The position numbers and the translations under genes were made by a program. Under the pieces are notes generated by a model that was not told where the DNA came from, made no database searches, and saw only the letters and a list, made by a program, of their open reading frames with translations. A stretch of 5,853 bases of DNA, from assembly GCA_900766635.1 (NCBI GenBank), contig CAAFWA010000169.1, forward strand, positions 1 through 5,853. The letters are read 5' to 3'. The stretch comes from an uncultured Acinetobacter sp. GTDB lineage: Bacteria > Pseudomonadota > Gammaproteobacteria > Pseudomonadales > Moraxellaceae. Positions 1 to 5,833 of the stretch are shown one piece after another (position 1 is the first letter of the stretch; every line of letters begins with the position of its first letter).

Positions 1-629
1 ATCAGTTTGAGTGCATCAGGCGCAAAGTAAAAATTATCACTGAGTTTGAGTTGTTCTACTTCGATATGCCGAGCATTCAGCCACGTTTGATTGTGCTCAT
101 AGAGCAATTTAAGCAATTTCGCTTGTTGATTTTTTTGCAAAACATCTTGCAGGCTTAAGCGTTTTTGCAAGTTTAAATCAAAGTTGACATATTCTTGATG
201 AAATAAGCTGTGCGTAAGCTGATTGCCATAACTATAACTTTGTAAGCTAAACAATGCCAAATGCTGATGTTGGGCAATATAGCGCACAAAATAATGATGA
301 TCTTGTAACTGTAGTTCTTGATCATCGACTTTTGGAACCATCACCTCTGTTTGGCTCGTAAAAGCTTTAGGCTCAAGGTCTGCTAAACGTTTAAAAAAGT
401 AATCGTCTATCCAAGGTACATTGGTTTGTACCGTTTGCATGGCATAACGATGACAACCCTCTGCGTCACAGAGTTCGTGACGGGCTAATTTGACTTCAAT
501 ACTTTGGCTTTTAATCAGTACAACTTTTGCAGCTTCAGGCACAGGATCACTTGGTCGCGGTGCATTTTTGGGCTGACACGCCCCCAAAAGCAGGCTCAAA
601 AACACCATCGACACCGCAATTTTTTGCAT
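1..629 (-). CDS. DUF3298/RsiV-like lipoprotein, C-terminus cut off by window edge
   Basis: The frame is open from an ATG at 629-627 to the left edge, giving 209 residues with no stop, so the 3' end is missing. The N-terminus is a lipoprotein signal peptide: a Lys at residue 3, a hydrophobic core, then the lipobox L-G-A-C with the acylated cysteine at residue 18. Residue +2 is Gln, not Asp, so under the E. coli Lol rule it would go to the outer membrane. A Pro-rich linker (about 20-33) follows. Residues about 38-130 resemble the DUF4163 half and about 130-209 the start of the DUF3298 half (SYSYGNQLTH, then FDLNLQKRLSLQDVL, then DNFYFAPDAL). A close Cys pair (C54 and C59, CDAEGC) could form a disulfide in the periplasm. 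A GAAAGG Shine-Dalgarno lies 9 nt before the ATG. The gene has its own promoter after the lolA terminator. The molecular function of these domains in Gram-negative bacteria is not established; the family call is by eye from motif pattern. Confidence 0.8.
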   Translation of the reverse strand, partial: MQKIAVSMVFLSLLLGACQPKNAPRPSDPVPEAAKVVLIKSQSIEVKLARHELCDAEGCHRYAMQTVQTNVPWIDDYFFKRLADLEPKAFTSQTEVMVPKVDDQELQLQDHHYFVRYIAQHQHLALFSLQSYSYGNQLTHSLFHQEYVNFDLNLQKRLSLQDVLQKNQQAKLLKLLYEHNQTWLNARHIEVEQLKLSDNFYFAPDALKL

Positions 630-660
630 ACACGCTTACCTTTCGCCAAAACAGAGCCAC

Positions 661-690
661 ACTATAGCGCTCAACAAAACTAGATGCCAA
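661..690 (-). promoter_or_regulatory. Sigma-70 promoter of the lipoprotein gene
   Basis: Read on the minus strand, TTGGCA (690-685, five of six matches to TTGACA) is followed by an 18-bp spacer and TATAGT (666-661, five of six matches to TATAAT). Transcription would start near 654, giving a leader of about 25 nt before the ATG at 629. It sits just after the lolA terminator, so the lipoprotein gene is probably transcribed separately from lolA. Confidence 0.65.
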
Positions 691-721
691 AAAAGTGTGC
701 TTAATTTGTCATTTTTTAAGC

Positions 722-746
722 AAAAAAAAGCAGCCCGTAGGCTGCC
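722..746 (-). terminator. Rho-independent terminator of lolA
   Basis: On the minus strand a 6-bp GC-rich stem, GCAGCC / GGCTGC (745-740 with 735-730), closes over the loop TACG and is followed at once by eight T residues (729-722). The loop with its closing pair, C(UACG)G in RNA, belongs to the very stable UNCG tetraloop class. It begins about 17 bp beyond the lolA stop codon. On the plus strand only four T residues follow the stem, so termination in that direction would be weaker. Confidence 0.9.
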
Positions 747-762
747 TTTTACTCATATTGGC

Positions 763-1449
763 TTATTGCTCAATAATATCTGTGCCTTTTGGTGGGCTAA
801 AGTTAAACGTTGAGGCTGGAATCTTGGTATTCAGTTTAACATTGTTGAAGCGTACATGCGTGGTTTGACCTAAAGAATCTTGTAAAATCATTAAAGTTGG
901 CGCATTTTTAGCCCCAAAGCTAATGGTTAAACTTTGAAACGCACTTTCTTTATTTTTTGGGTATAAGGTGTAGTAAGTTTTGCTTTTATCAGGTTGCGAA
1001 ATACGATATGCCTGCTGAATTTGTGTGGTATTTCCCGATAACAACAATGCTGGGGTATTAGCCACTTGTTCATCTAAATTTTGACGAATTGCTTGTTGTA
1101 AATCAGGATCATAAATCCATACCGTACGTCCTGTACTCACAATGGTTTGTTTAACAGGGCTATTAATTTGCCATGAAAATTTACCCGGACGCTCAACTTT
1201 CATCACACCTTTAAAGGTTTGATTCATATGCTGTGCGGATAGGCCTTTATTGGTATTGGCTTTAGCCGTAGTTTTGGTGGTTTGCTCAAAATTTGCGGTT
1301 AAGCTCTGAATGGCACTGAGTTGTTTGACTAAATTTTGTGTTGCTGCTTGTTCTGTCGCAGGCGCTGCATACGTGGTGGTGACCATGAGCGGTGTCAGAC
1401 TTACTGCACCGACTGCCATTGCACTGAGTGTTTTTGCTAACAAATTCAT
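763..1449 (-). CDS. lolA: Outer-membrane lipoprotein carrier protein LolA
   Basis: LolA is the periplasmic chaperone that takes lipoproteins from the LolCDE ABC transporter in the inner membrane and delivers them to LolB or the outer membrane. The 228-residue product starts with a Sec signal peptide: Lys at residue 6, a hydrophobic stretch to about 23, and a probable cleavage after TYA at residue 28, leaving about 200 mature residues, close to the E. coli length. Family hallmarks are the early NFEQ segment (53-56), KVERPGKFSW (84-93), then IVSTGRTVWIYDPDL (103-117), PALLLSG (133-139) and a C-terminal PKGTDIIEQ. These strands build the open beta-barrel that holds acyl chains. Residues about 58-78, between the first motif and the RPGKFSW block, form a polar Thr/Asn/Lys-rich insertion. 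A modest AAGAG Shine-Dalgarno lies 7 nt before the ATG. The gene ends at an intrinsic terminator and lies downstream of the rpmA terminator, so it probably uses its own promoter in 1450-1590, although I could not identify convincing boxes there. Confidence 0.95.
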   Translation of the reverse strand: MNLLAKTLSAMAVGAVSLTPLMVTTTYAAPATEQAATQNLVKQLSAIQSLTANFEQTTKTTAKANTNKGLSAQHMNQTFKGVMKVERPGKFSWQINSPVKQTIVSTGRTVWIYDPDLQQAIRQNLDEQVANTPALLLSGNTTQIQQAYRISQPDKSKTYYTLYPKNKESAFQSLTISFGAKNAPTLMILQDSLGQTTHVRFNNVKLNTKIPASTFNFSPPKGTDIIEQ

Positions 1450-1599
1450 AGGATCACTCTTATTTAAATATTCAACATTGATGGCATGTTAAACCAAATA
1501 CGCTGAAGAATTTAGGAGAAAATCAGCAGTTTTGTTGTTTTATGTCTAAAATTTTTCGCTTTTATTCATCATGATGTAGAAGCCATAAAATCAAGACAT

Positions 1600-1623
1600 A
1601 AAAAAACCCGCAACAAGTGCGGG
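1600..1623 (-). terminator. Rho-independent terminator of rplU-rpmA
   Basis: On the minus strand the stem CCCGCA / TGCGGG (1623-1618 with 1612-1607) encloses the 5-nt loop CTTGT and is followed by a run of seven T residues (1606-1600). It begins about 18 bp after the rpmA stop codon, a canonical intrinsic terminator position, and separates the ribosomal protein operon from lolA. Confidence 0.9.
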
Positions 1624-1641
1624 CTTCTTTTCTATTAAAAC

Positions 1642-1896
1642 TTACGCTTCAACAGATACGTAGCGACGGCCAAATTGACCTTTCACTTCGAATTTTACTA
1701 CGCCATCAGCAGTAGCAAATAAAGTATGGTCACGGCCCATACCTACGTTTGCACCAGCGTGGAATTCAGTACCACGTTGACGAACGATGATGTTACCAGC
1801 TGTTACTGATTGACCACCGTAGATTTTTACGCCTAACATTTTAGGATTCGAGTCGCGACCGTTTTTAGTCGAACCACCGGCTTTTTTAGATGCCAT
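1642..1896 (-). CDS. rpmA: 50S ribosomal protein L27 (bL27)
   Basis: L27 is a large-subunit protein whose flexible N-terminal arm reaches the peptidyl transferase centre. The 84-residue product matches the usual length (85 in E. coli). It opens [16 protein letters not shown], the characteristic basic and glycine-rich arm, and carries the signature [19 protein letters not shown] (36-54) followed by RDHTLFA. There is no cleavable N-terminal prosequence of the kind found in Firmicutes. The start is fixed by an AGGAG Shine-Dalgarno (1910-1906 on the minus strand) 9 nt upstream. It lies only 18 bp after rplU, so the two genes form one operon and give matched amounts of L21 and L27. Confidence 0.98.
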   Translation of the reverse strand: MASKKAGGSTKNGRDSNPKMLGVKIYGGQSVTAGNIIVRQRGTEFHAGANVGMGRDHTLFATADGVVKFEVKGQFGRRYVSVEA

Positions 1897-1914
1897 CTCT
1901 ATATTCTCCTAGAA

Positions 1915-2226
1915 TTAGCCTGCGATCGCAGTAATTTTCAACTCAGTAAACCATTGACGGTGACCTTGTTGTTTACGATAGTGTTTACGACGACGCATTT
2001 TAACAATACGGATTTTGTCGTGACGACCGTGGCTAACGACTTCAGCAGTTACAGTAGCGCCAGCAACAACTGGAGCACCAATTTGAATGCTTTCACCGTT
2101 AACAAGCATTAATACGTCATCAAACGTAATAGATGCGCCAACTTCAGCTTTCAATAATTCAACTTTAAGGGTTTCACCCTCAACAACACGGTGTTGTTTA
2201 CCACCGGTTTGGATTACTGCGTACAT
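1915..2226 (-). CDS. rplU: 50S ribosomal protein L21 (bL21)
   Basis: L21 is a large-subunit protein that binds 23S rRNA. I chose the ATG at 2226-2224, which gives 103 residues starting [14 protein letters not shown], exactly the usual family start and the E. coli length. An in-frame ATG at 2283 would add 19 residues with no family resemblance, whereas the chosen start has a GGAG Shine-Dalgarno (2236-2233) 6 nt upstream. Family features are the N-terminal [10 protein letters not shown], the central [14 protein letters not shown] (50-63) and the basic C-terminal block [16 protein letters not shown] (76-91), which contacts rRNA. It is the first gene of the rplU-rpmA operon and diverges from ispB. 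Confidence 0.97.
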   Translation of the reverse strand: MYAVIQTGGKQHRVVEGETLKVELLKAEVGASITFDDVLMLVNGESIQIGAPVVAGATVTAEVVSHGRHDKIRIVKMRRRKHYRKQQGHRQWFTELKITAIAG

Positions 2227-2348
2227 AATGTACTCCAAAATACCCGTGTGCTCGTGCCAATACAACAACATATTGAACTTCAAACGAACGCCACTGGGGG
2301 TTATACGAAGCGAGGAATTTTAAGGGATATTGGGCTAAACAACAAGCC

Positions 2349-2378
2349 ATTTTACATAAAATATTGTCCTAAGAAAAA
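2349..2378 (-). promoter_or_regulatory. Candidate promoter of rplU-rpmA
   Basis: On the minus strand TAAAAT (2354-2349) is a good -10 match (five of six). The region 17-18 bp upstream, TTTTTC or TTTTCT, is a poor -35. If used, the transcript would start near 2342 and have a leader of about 115 nt, long enough for the kind of autoregulatory structure found in some ribosomal protein operons, although I see only short hairpins there (for example CAATA / TATTG). Confidence 0.4.
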
Positions 2379-2408
2379 CGCAGCGCCAAGCAAAATTCCT
2401 GTTACTAT

Positions 2409-2436
2409 TTGACCAAAGCGGGTGATTTTGTGTAAG
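2409..2436 (+). promoter_or_regulatory. Candidate promoter of ispB
   Basis: TTGACC (2409-2414, five of six matches to TTGACA) is followed after 16 bp by TGTAAG (2431-2436, four of six matches to TATAAT). A start near 2443 would give a leader of about 190 nt before ispB. The -10 is weak and the spacer is short, so another promoter closer to the gene cannot be excluded. Confidence 0.3.
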
Positions 2437-2636
2437 TTTCATCAATTGAAATTGAGGTGAATACCCAAGCCAATTCATCAAATTTTACTCAATAGCCAAC
2501 ATTTAAGCCCAAACAGTGCATAAATGGCAGCTTTTTCGAGCAGCTTAACGTGAACAGAGGCTTTGCCCATGCCGCTCTTTGCGATAAATTGTTACACTGT
2601 CTTTGCAATTTTACATTTACTAGAGGTTTGTCTTTC

Positions 2637-3614
2637 ATGGCCATCGACTTTAAGCAAGATATTCTCGCTCCTGTTGCTCAAGACTTTGCTGCGATGGATA
2701 CCTTTATTAATGAAGGCATTACCTCAAAAGTCGCGCTGGTTATGGCGGTCAGTAAACATGTGGTGGAAGCAGGCGGTAAACGCATGCGCCCGATTATGTG
2801 TTTATTGGCGGCAAAAGCCTGTGGTGTCACTGATTTAGAAGCGCATCGTCGTTTAGCGGCAATTATCGAAATGCTGCATACCGCCACCTTAGTGCATGAT
2901 GATGTGGTGGATGAATCAGGCTTACGTCGTGGTCGTCCAACGGCCAATGCCACATGGAACAATCAAACCGCAGTATTGGTGGGTGACTTTTTAATTTCTC
3001 GTGCCTTTGACTTACTGGTTGATTTAGACGATTTAAAATTACTGAAAAATTTCTCTACAGGTACCTGTGAAATCGCCGAAGGTGAAGTGTTGCAGTTGCA
3101 ATCTCAACATCAGCCGGATACCACAGAGCAAACTTATTTAGCCATTATTCATGGCAAAACCTCACGCTTATTTGAAATGGCCACTGAAGGCGCTGCGATT
3201 TTAGCGCAAAAACCTGAATATGCTTTAGCATTAAAGAAATTTGCTGGTCACTTTGGTAATGCCTTTCAAATCATTGACGATATTTTAGATTACACCTCAG
3301 ATGCCGAAACTTTGGGTAAAAATATTGGTGATGATTTAATGGAGGGTAAACCGACCTTACCGTTAATTGCTGCCTTAAAAAATACCCAAGGCGAGGAACA
3401 CACCATTATTCGTCAAAGTATTGCTACAGGTGGAACAGAACATTTACAGGATGTAATTGACATTGTGCAGCAATGTGGTGCTTTAGATTATTGCCGTCAA
3501 CGTGCGACAGAAGAAACTGAAGCGGCAATTGCTGCATTACTTGAACTACCTGAGTCTGAAGCACGCCAAGCTTTAATGAATTTGGCACATTTAGCCCTCC
3601 ACCGTATTCAATAA
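2637..3614 (+). CDS. ispB: Long-chain all-trans polyprenyl diphosphate synthase (octaprenyl/nonaprenyl)
   Basis: This enzyme elongates farnesyl diphosphate with isopentenyl diphosphate to the C40-C45 tail of ubiquinone. I chose the ATG at 2637, giving 325 residues (E. coli IspB has 323). An in-frame GTG at 2550 would add 29 atypical residues, and an AGAGG ribosome binding site at 2622-2626 supports the chosen start. Visible family motifs are GGKRMRP (46-52), the first Asp-rich motif DDVVD (88-92) with GLRRGRPTAN after it, KTSRLFE (174-180), the second Asp-rich motif DDILD (214-218) and GDDLMEGKPTLP (231-242). These bind Mg2+ and the diphosphates. Ala and Thr at positions -5 and -4 before the first motif, rather than large aromatic residues, are typical of long-chain enzymes. 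Acinetobacter mainly makes ubiquinone-9, so the product may be nonaprenyl rather than octaprenyl diphosphate; sequence alone does not decide. The next gene follows after 7 bp and is probably cotranscribed. Confidence 0.95.
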   Translation: MAIDFKQDILAPVAQDFAAMDTFINEGITSKVALVMAVSKHVVEAGGKRMRPIMCLLAAKACGVTDLEAHRRLAAIIEMLHTATLVHDDVVDESGLRRGRPTANATWNNQTAVLVGDFLISRAFDLLVDLDDLKLLKNFSTGTCEIAEGEVLQLQSQHQPDTTEQTYLAIIHGKTSRLFEMATEGAAILAQKPEYALALKKFAGHFGNAFQIIDDILDYTSDAETLGKNIGDDLMEGKPTLPLIAALKNTQGEEHTIIRQSIATGGTEHLQDVIDIVQQCGALDYCRQRATEETEAAIAALLELPESEARQALMNLAHLALHRIQ

Positions 3615-3621
3615 GTTGTGT

Positions 3622-5667
3622 ATGCAGAGCACCTTTAATCAGATTGTACGCAACATGCAACAGCAGCTCGAACTACGTGGGCTGCTCGATGATCAATTAT
3701 TAATTGATTTGGTCAATCATCTACGACCAACTGATCCCCATGATCATCAAGACATCAAACGACGCTTAGATGCACTGCTTCAAATTCTGCTGCGTACTCC
3801 TGATGCGGTTAATACTCTACAAACCTTTATCTTACGTTTAATTAGCCAATATAAACAAAGTAGTTTGTATGCAGATACAGGCATCTTGTCCCAAGATGGT
3901 TTTTGGAATCAGTTATTTAAACGCTTAGGTGCACATTTTTTACCACTCATTCCAGATGCCACTCAGCTACAACAACTATTACGTCGTGTCTTTCATCAGC
4001 GCACCGACCGCGATTGGCTCGATCAGATTGATGCTCAAGATTGGCAACAATTATGTCAACTATTATCCCAAGGACACAGCAATCAAGCCCAAAAACATCA
4101 CATTCAAAGTGAGCTGATTAAAGCGATTACCGTTTTATCGTATCGGATTAGCGGGATTGGTTTATATCCTGAATTTATTGATGCTTACCCAGAGTTGACT
4201 GAATACGAATCACCTTTTTTAGTCCAAAATCGTGAAATCATTGATTTCATTCGTCATTATAAAGCGTCGCTGCGTAGTAGCCAGCACACCACTGTGATTG
4301 CACCACCTGATGCTGCACAAGCCTTGGTGATGATTGAACAATGCTATGACGTGGTCCAAAAAATTCGTCGTTCGACCAAACGTATTGGTGTCAGTATCAG
4401 CCTAACTTATTTATTGACTTTATTAGAGCAATGCTTAGAACGTTTAGAGCTGTTATTGCATTTGATGGTTGATGACAATAGCGTACGTTTTAGTCGGCTC
4501 AAAGAACTTTTGGTAGAGGTCATTGCTACGAGCTATGATGAACTCAGTGTACGCTCGCTACTGACCACCAACAGTGAATTAATTGCTCTACAAGTGACTG
4601 AAAATGCTAGTAAAACAGGCGAGCATTATGTCAGCACCGATAAGCAAGGCTTTTTTGGCATGTATAAATCGGCTGCAGGTGCAGGGGTGATTATTGCCAT
4701 CATGGCGACCTTAAAAACCTTAATGGCGCGTGTTTCTATGGCACCATTGATGCAAGCATTAAGTTATAGCCTCAATTACTCGCTTGGCTTTATGCTCATT
4801 CATGTGCTGCATTTTACGGTGGCCACCAAGCAACCTGCCATGACTGCCGCGGCTTTGGCCTCTACGGTACAACGTGGTAAAGGCTCAAAAATGGCGCAAC
4901 TCGCGGAGTTAGCGGCTTTAATTGTGAATATTATTCGCACCCAATTTATTGCAATTTTAGGCAATATTTCAATTGCTATTCCAACAGCAGCCTGTATTGC
5001 ATTGTTTTGGGATTTTGCGTTACATGAGCCTCTAATGACGCATGCCAAAGCTGCAAAAACCTTACATGATTTAAATCCATTTACCTCTTTGGCTATCCCC
5101 CATGCAGCTATTGCAGGGGTGTTTTTATTTTTGTCTGGTTTATTGGCAGGCTATTATGACAATATGGCAGTGTATCGAAAAATTGGCCCACGTTTAAAGG
5201 CGCATCGTCATTTAAAAGATCTCTTAGGCGAAGCACGTTTACATCGTTTTGCAGACTATGTGGAGCGTAACTTTGGTGCCTTAGCCGGTAATTTCTTATT
5301 TGGGATTATGTTAGGCAGTATGGGGACCATTGGTTTTTTACTTGGTTTACCGTTAGATATTCGCCATATTGCCTTTGCCTCAGCCAACTTTATTCAAGGC
5401 TTGCTCACCATTAATCAACCTGATGTGGGCTTAGTGATTGTGTCTTTATTAGGCGTGTTACTGATTGGTCTGACCAACTTATTTGTCAGCTTTACCTTAA
5501 CTGTTATTGTCGCACTACGGGCGCGGCGCGTTCGTTTTGAGCAGTGGCAGCCTTTAGCTAAATTGGTGCTGACCCATTTTCTCACACGACCGAGCGACTT
5601 TTTTTGGCCACCTAAACAACCAATTGCTATTGAACAAGAATTACAAAAAAAATCTGGTACATCTTAA
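3622..5667 (+). CDS. Gcr/SpecificRecomb-family multi-pass membrane protein ('site-specific recombinase')
   Basis: A 681-residue protein recognised by its overall pattern as the family named site-specific recombinase Gcr (COG4389, Pfam SpecificRecomb). Residues 1-350 are hydrophilic, mostly helical and rich in Leu and Gln. The C-terminal half has about six membrane segments, near 351-368, 379-399, 441-463, 491-510, 552-575 and 602-631. Conserved-looking blocks are HFTVATKQPAMTAAALAST (397-415) in the first half of the membrane region and GSMGTIGFLLGLPLDIRHIA (565-584) near the end. The C-terminus is basic and cytoplasmic in appearance. I see neither a tyrosine-recombinase R-H-R-Y arrangement nor a serine-recombinase or DDE core, so the enzymatic name is doubtful. 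The ATG at 3622 is 7 bp after the ispB stop. A TTG at 3616, two codons earlier, is an alternative, and neither has a strong Shine-Dalgarno, which suggests translational coupling to ispB. Gene identity at family level is likely; function is unknown. Confidence 0.8.
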   Translation: MQSTFNQIVRNMQQQLELRGLLDDQLLIDLVNHLRPTDPHDHQDIKRRLDALLQILLRTPDAVNTLQTFILRLISQYKQSSLYADTGILSQDGFWNQLFKRLGAHFLPLIPDATQLQQLLRRVFHQRTDRDWLDQIDAQDWQQLCQLLSQGHSNQAQKHHIQSELIKAITVLSYRISGIGLYPEFIDAYPELTEYESPFLVQNREIIDFIRHYKASLRSSQHTTVIAPPDAAQALVMIEQCYDVVQKIRRSTKRIGVSISLTYLLTLLEQCLERLELLLHLMVDDNSVRFSRLKELLVEVIATSYDELSVRSLLTTNSELIALQVTENASKTGEHYVSTDKQGFFGMYKSAAGAGVIIAIMATLKTLMARVSMAPLMQALSYSLNYSLGFMLIHVLHFTVATKQPAMTAAALASTVQRGKGSKMAQLAELAALIVNIIRTQFIAILGNISIAIPTAACIALFWDFALHEPLMTHAKAAKTLHDLNPFTSLAIPHAAIAGVFLFLSGLLAGYYDNMAVYRKIGPRLKAHRHLKDLLGEARLHRFADYVERNFGALAGNFLFGIMLGSMGTIGFLLGLPLDIRHIAFASANFIQGLLTINQPDVGLVIVSLLGVLLIGLTNLFVSFTLTVIVALRARRVRFEQWQPLAKLVLTHFLTRPSDFFWPPKQPIAIEQELQKKSGTS

Positions 5668-5685
5668 GTTTTAATCGTAAAACTT
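5666..5685 (+). terminator. AT-rich hairpin at the stop codon of the Gcr-family gene
   Basis: A perfect 8-bp inverted repeat, AAGTTTTA / TAAAACTT, closes over the 4-nt loop ATCG and begins inside the TAA stop codon (5665-5667). The stem has a single G-C pair and no T run follows, so it is at best a weak intrinsic terminator. It may instead stabilise the 3' end of the ispB-gcr transcript. Confidence 0.35.
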
Positions 5686-5722
5686 GTAGTCATTGATAGT
5701 GAAATACTGCTTTGAGGTATGC

Positions 5723-5751
5723 TTGAAAAGAAGTGTACTGACAAGTACACT
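5723..5751 (+). promoter_or_regulatory. Sigma-70-like promoter for the gene cut off at the right end
   Basis: TTGAAA (5723-5728, five of six matches) and TACACT (5746-5751, four of six matches) are separated by the ideal 17 bp. A start near 5758 would give a leader of about 48 nt to the ATG at 5806. The spacer and -10 are occupied by a perfect palindrome, annotated separately, so this looks like a regulated promoter. Confidence 0.5.
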
Positions 5752-5752
5752 T
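5731..5752. promoter_or_regulatory. Perfect 9+9 bp palindrome, candidate repressor operator
   Basis: AAGTGTACT at 5731-5739 and AGTACACTT at 5744-5752 are exact reverse complements around the 4-bp centre GACA. The left arm lies in the promoter spacer and the right arm covers the candidate -10. A dimeric repressor bound here would block RNA polymerase. Size and form resemble operators of TetR-family regulators. As RNA it would also form a 9-bp hairpin, but no T run beyond the stem follows, so I prefer the operator reading over a terminator for the upstream operon. Confidence 0.45.
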
Positions 5753-5805
5753 TCCAATGAAAATTCGCCATACGATAACCAGTGACTCTATACAGAGGGC
5801 AATTT

Positions 5806-5833
5806 ATGCCTTACTACCTGCTTATTTTGGGGT
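5806..5833 (+). CDS. 5' end of an unidentified gene, truncated at contig end
   Basis: An ATG at 5806 is preceded at 6 nt by GAGGG (5795-5799), a good ribosome binding site, and lies about 48 nt after a plausible promoter start. Nine codons are readable, MPYYLLILG, before the sequence becomes adapter. The TAG at 5833-5835 is made partly of adapter bases and is not a real stop. The hydrophobic beginning could be a membrane segment or a short beta strand; nothing more can be said about the product. Confidence 0.45.

Larger units (their letters stand above)
2227..2636. other. Divergent intergenic region between rplU and ispB
   Basis: These 410 bp separate the two divergent transcription units. 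The first 115 bp next to rplU are probably its 5' leader. Candidate promoters for each direction are listed separately with low confidence. The sequence TTCATCAA occurs twice (2438-2445 and 2474-2481), 36 bp apart, and TTTCA / TGAAA at 2437-2451 form a small inverted repeat around the first copy. I see no coding sequence with a plausible ribosome binding site and no tRNA or recognised riboswitch. Confidence 0.6.

Noticed and set aside
2227..2283. N-terminal 19-residue extension of L21 from an ATG at 2283
   Set aside because: The added residues have no family resemblance, and the internal ATG at 2226 has a well-placed GGAG and gives the standard 103-residue protein.
2438..2484. Pair of TTCATCAA repeats as the start of a repeat array
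   Set aside because: There are only two copies of 8 bp in AT-rich intergenic DNA, which is within chance expectation.
2550..2636. GTG-initiated extension of IspB by 29 residues
   Set aside because: The extension is Cys/His-rich and unlike the family, and the ATG at 2637 has a ribosome binding site and gives the expected length.
3424..3660. 78-residue open frame on the minus strand across the ispB/Gcr junction
   Set aside because: It overlaps two clear coding regions and has no family resemblance or start signals.
4800..5048. 82-residue open frame on the minus strand inside the Gcr-family gene
   Set aside because: It is a shadow of the membrane-protein coding frame, with no ribosome binding site and no recognisable product.
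3622..5667. Evidence for an integrase-driven mobile element
   Set aside because: Despite the recombinase name there are no flanking repeats, tRNA gene, attachment-site duplication or cargo; the neighbours are housekeeping genes and base composition does not change.
5719..5760. 13-codon open frame across the palindrome, a possible leader peptide
   Set aside because: The only purine-rich stretch (GAGG) is 1 nt from the ATG, too close to serve as a ribosome binding site, and the composition shows no run of regulatory codons.
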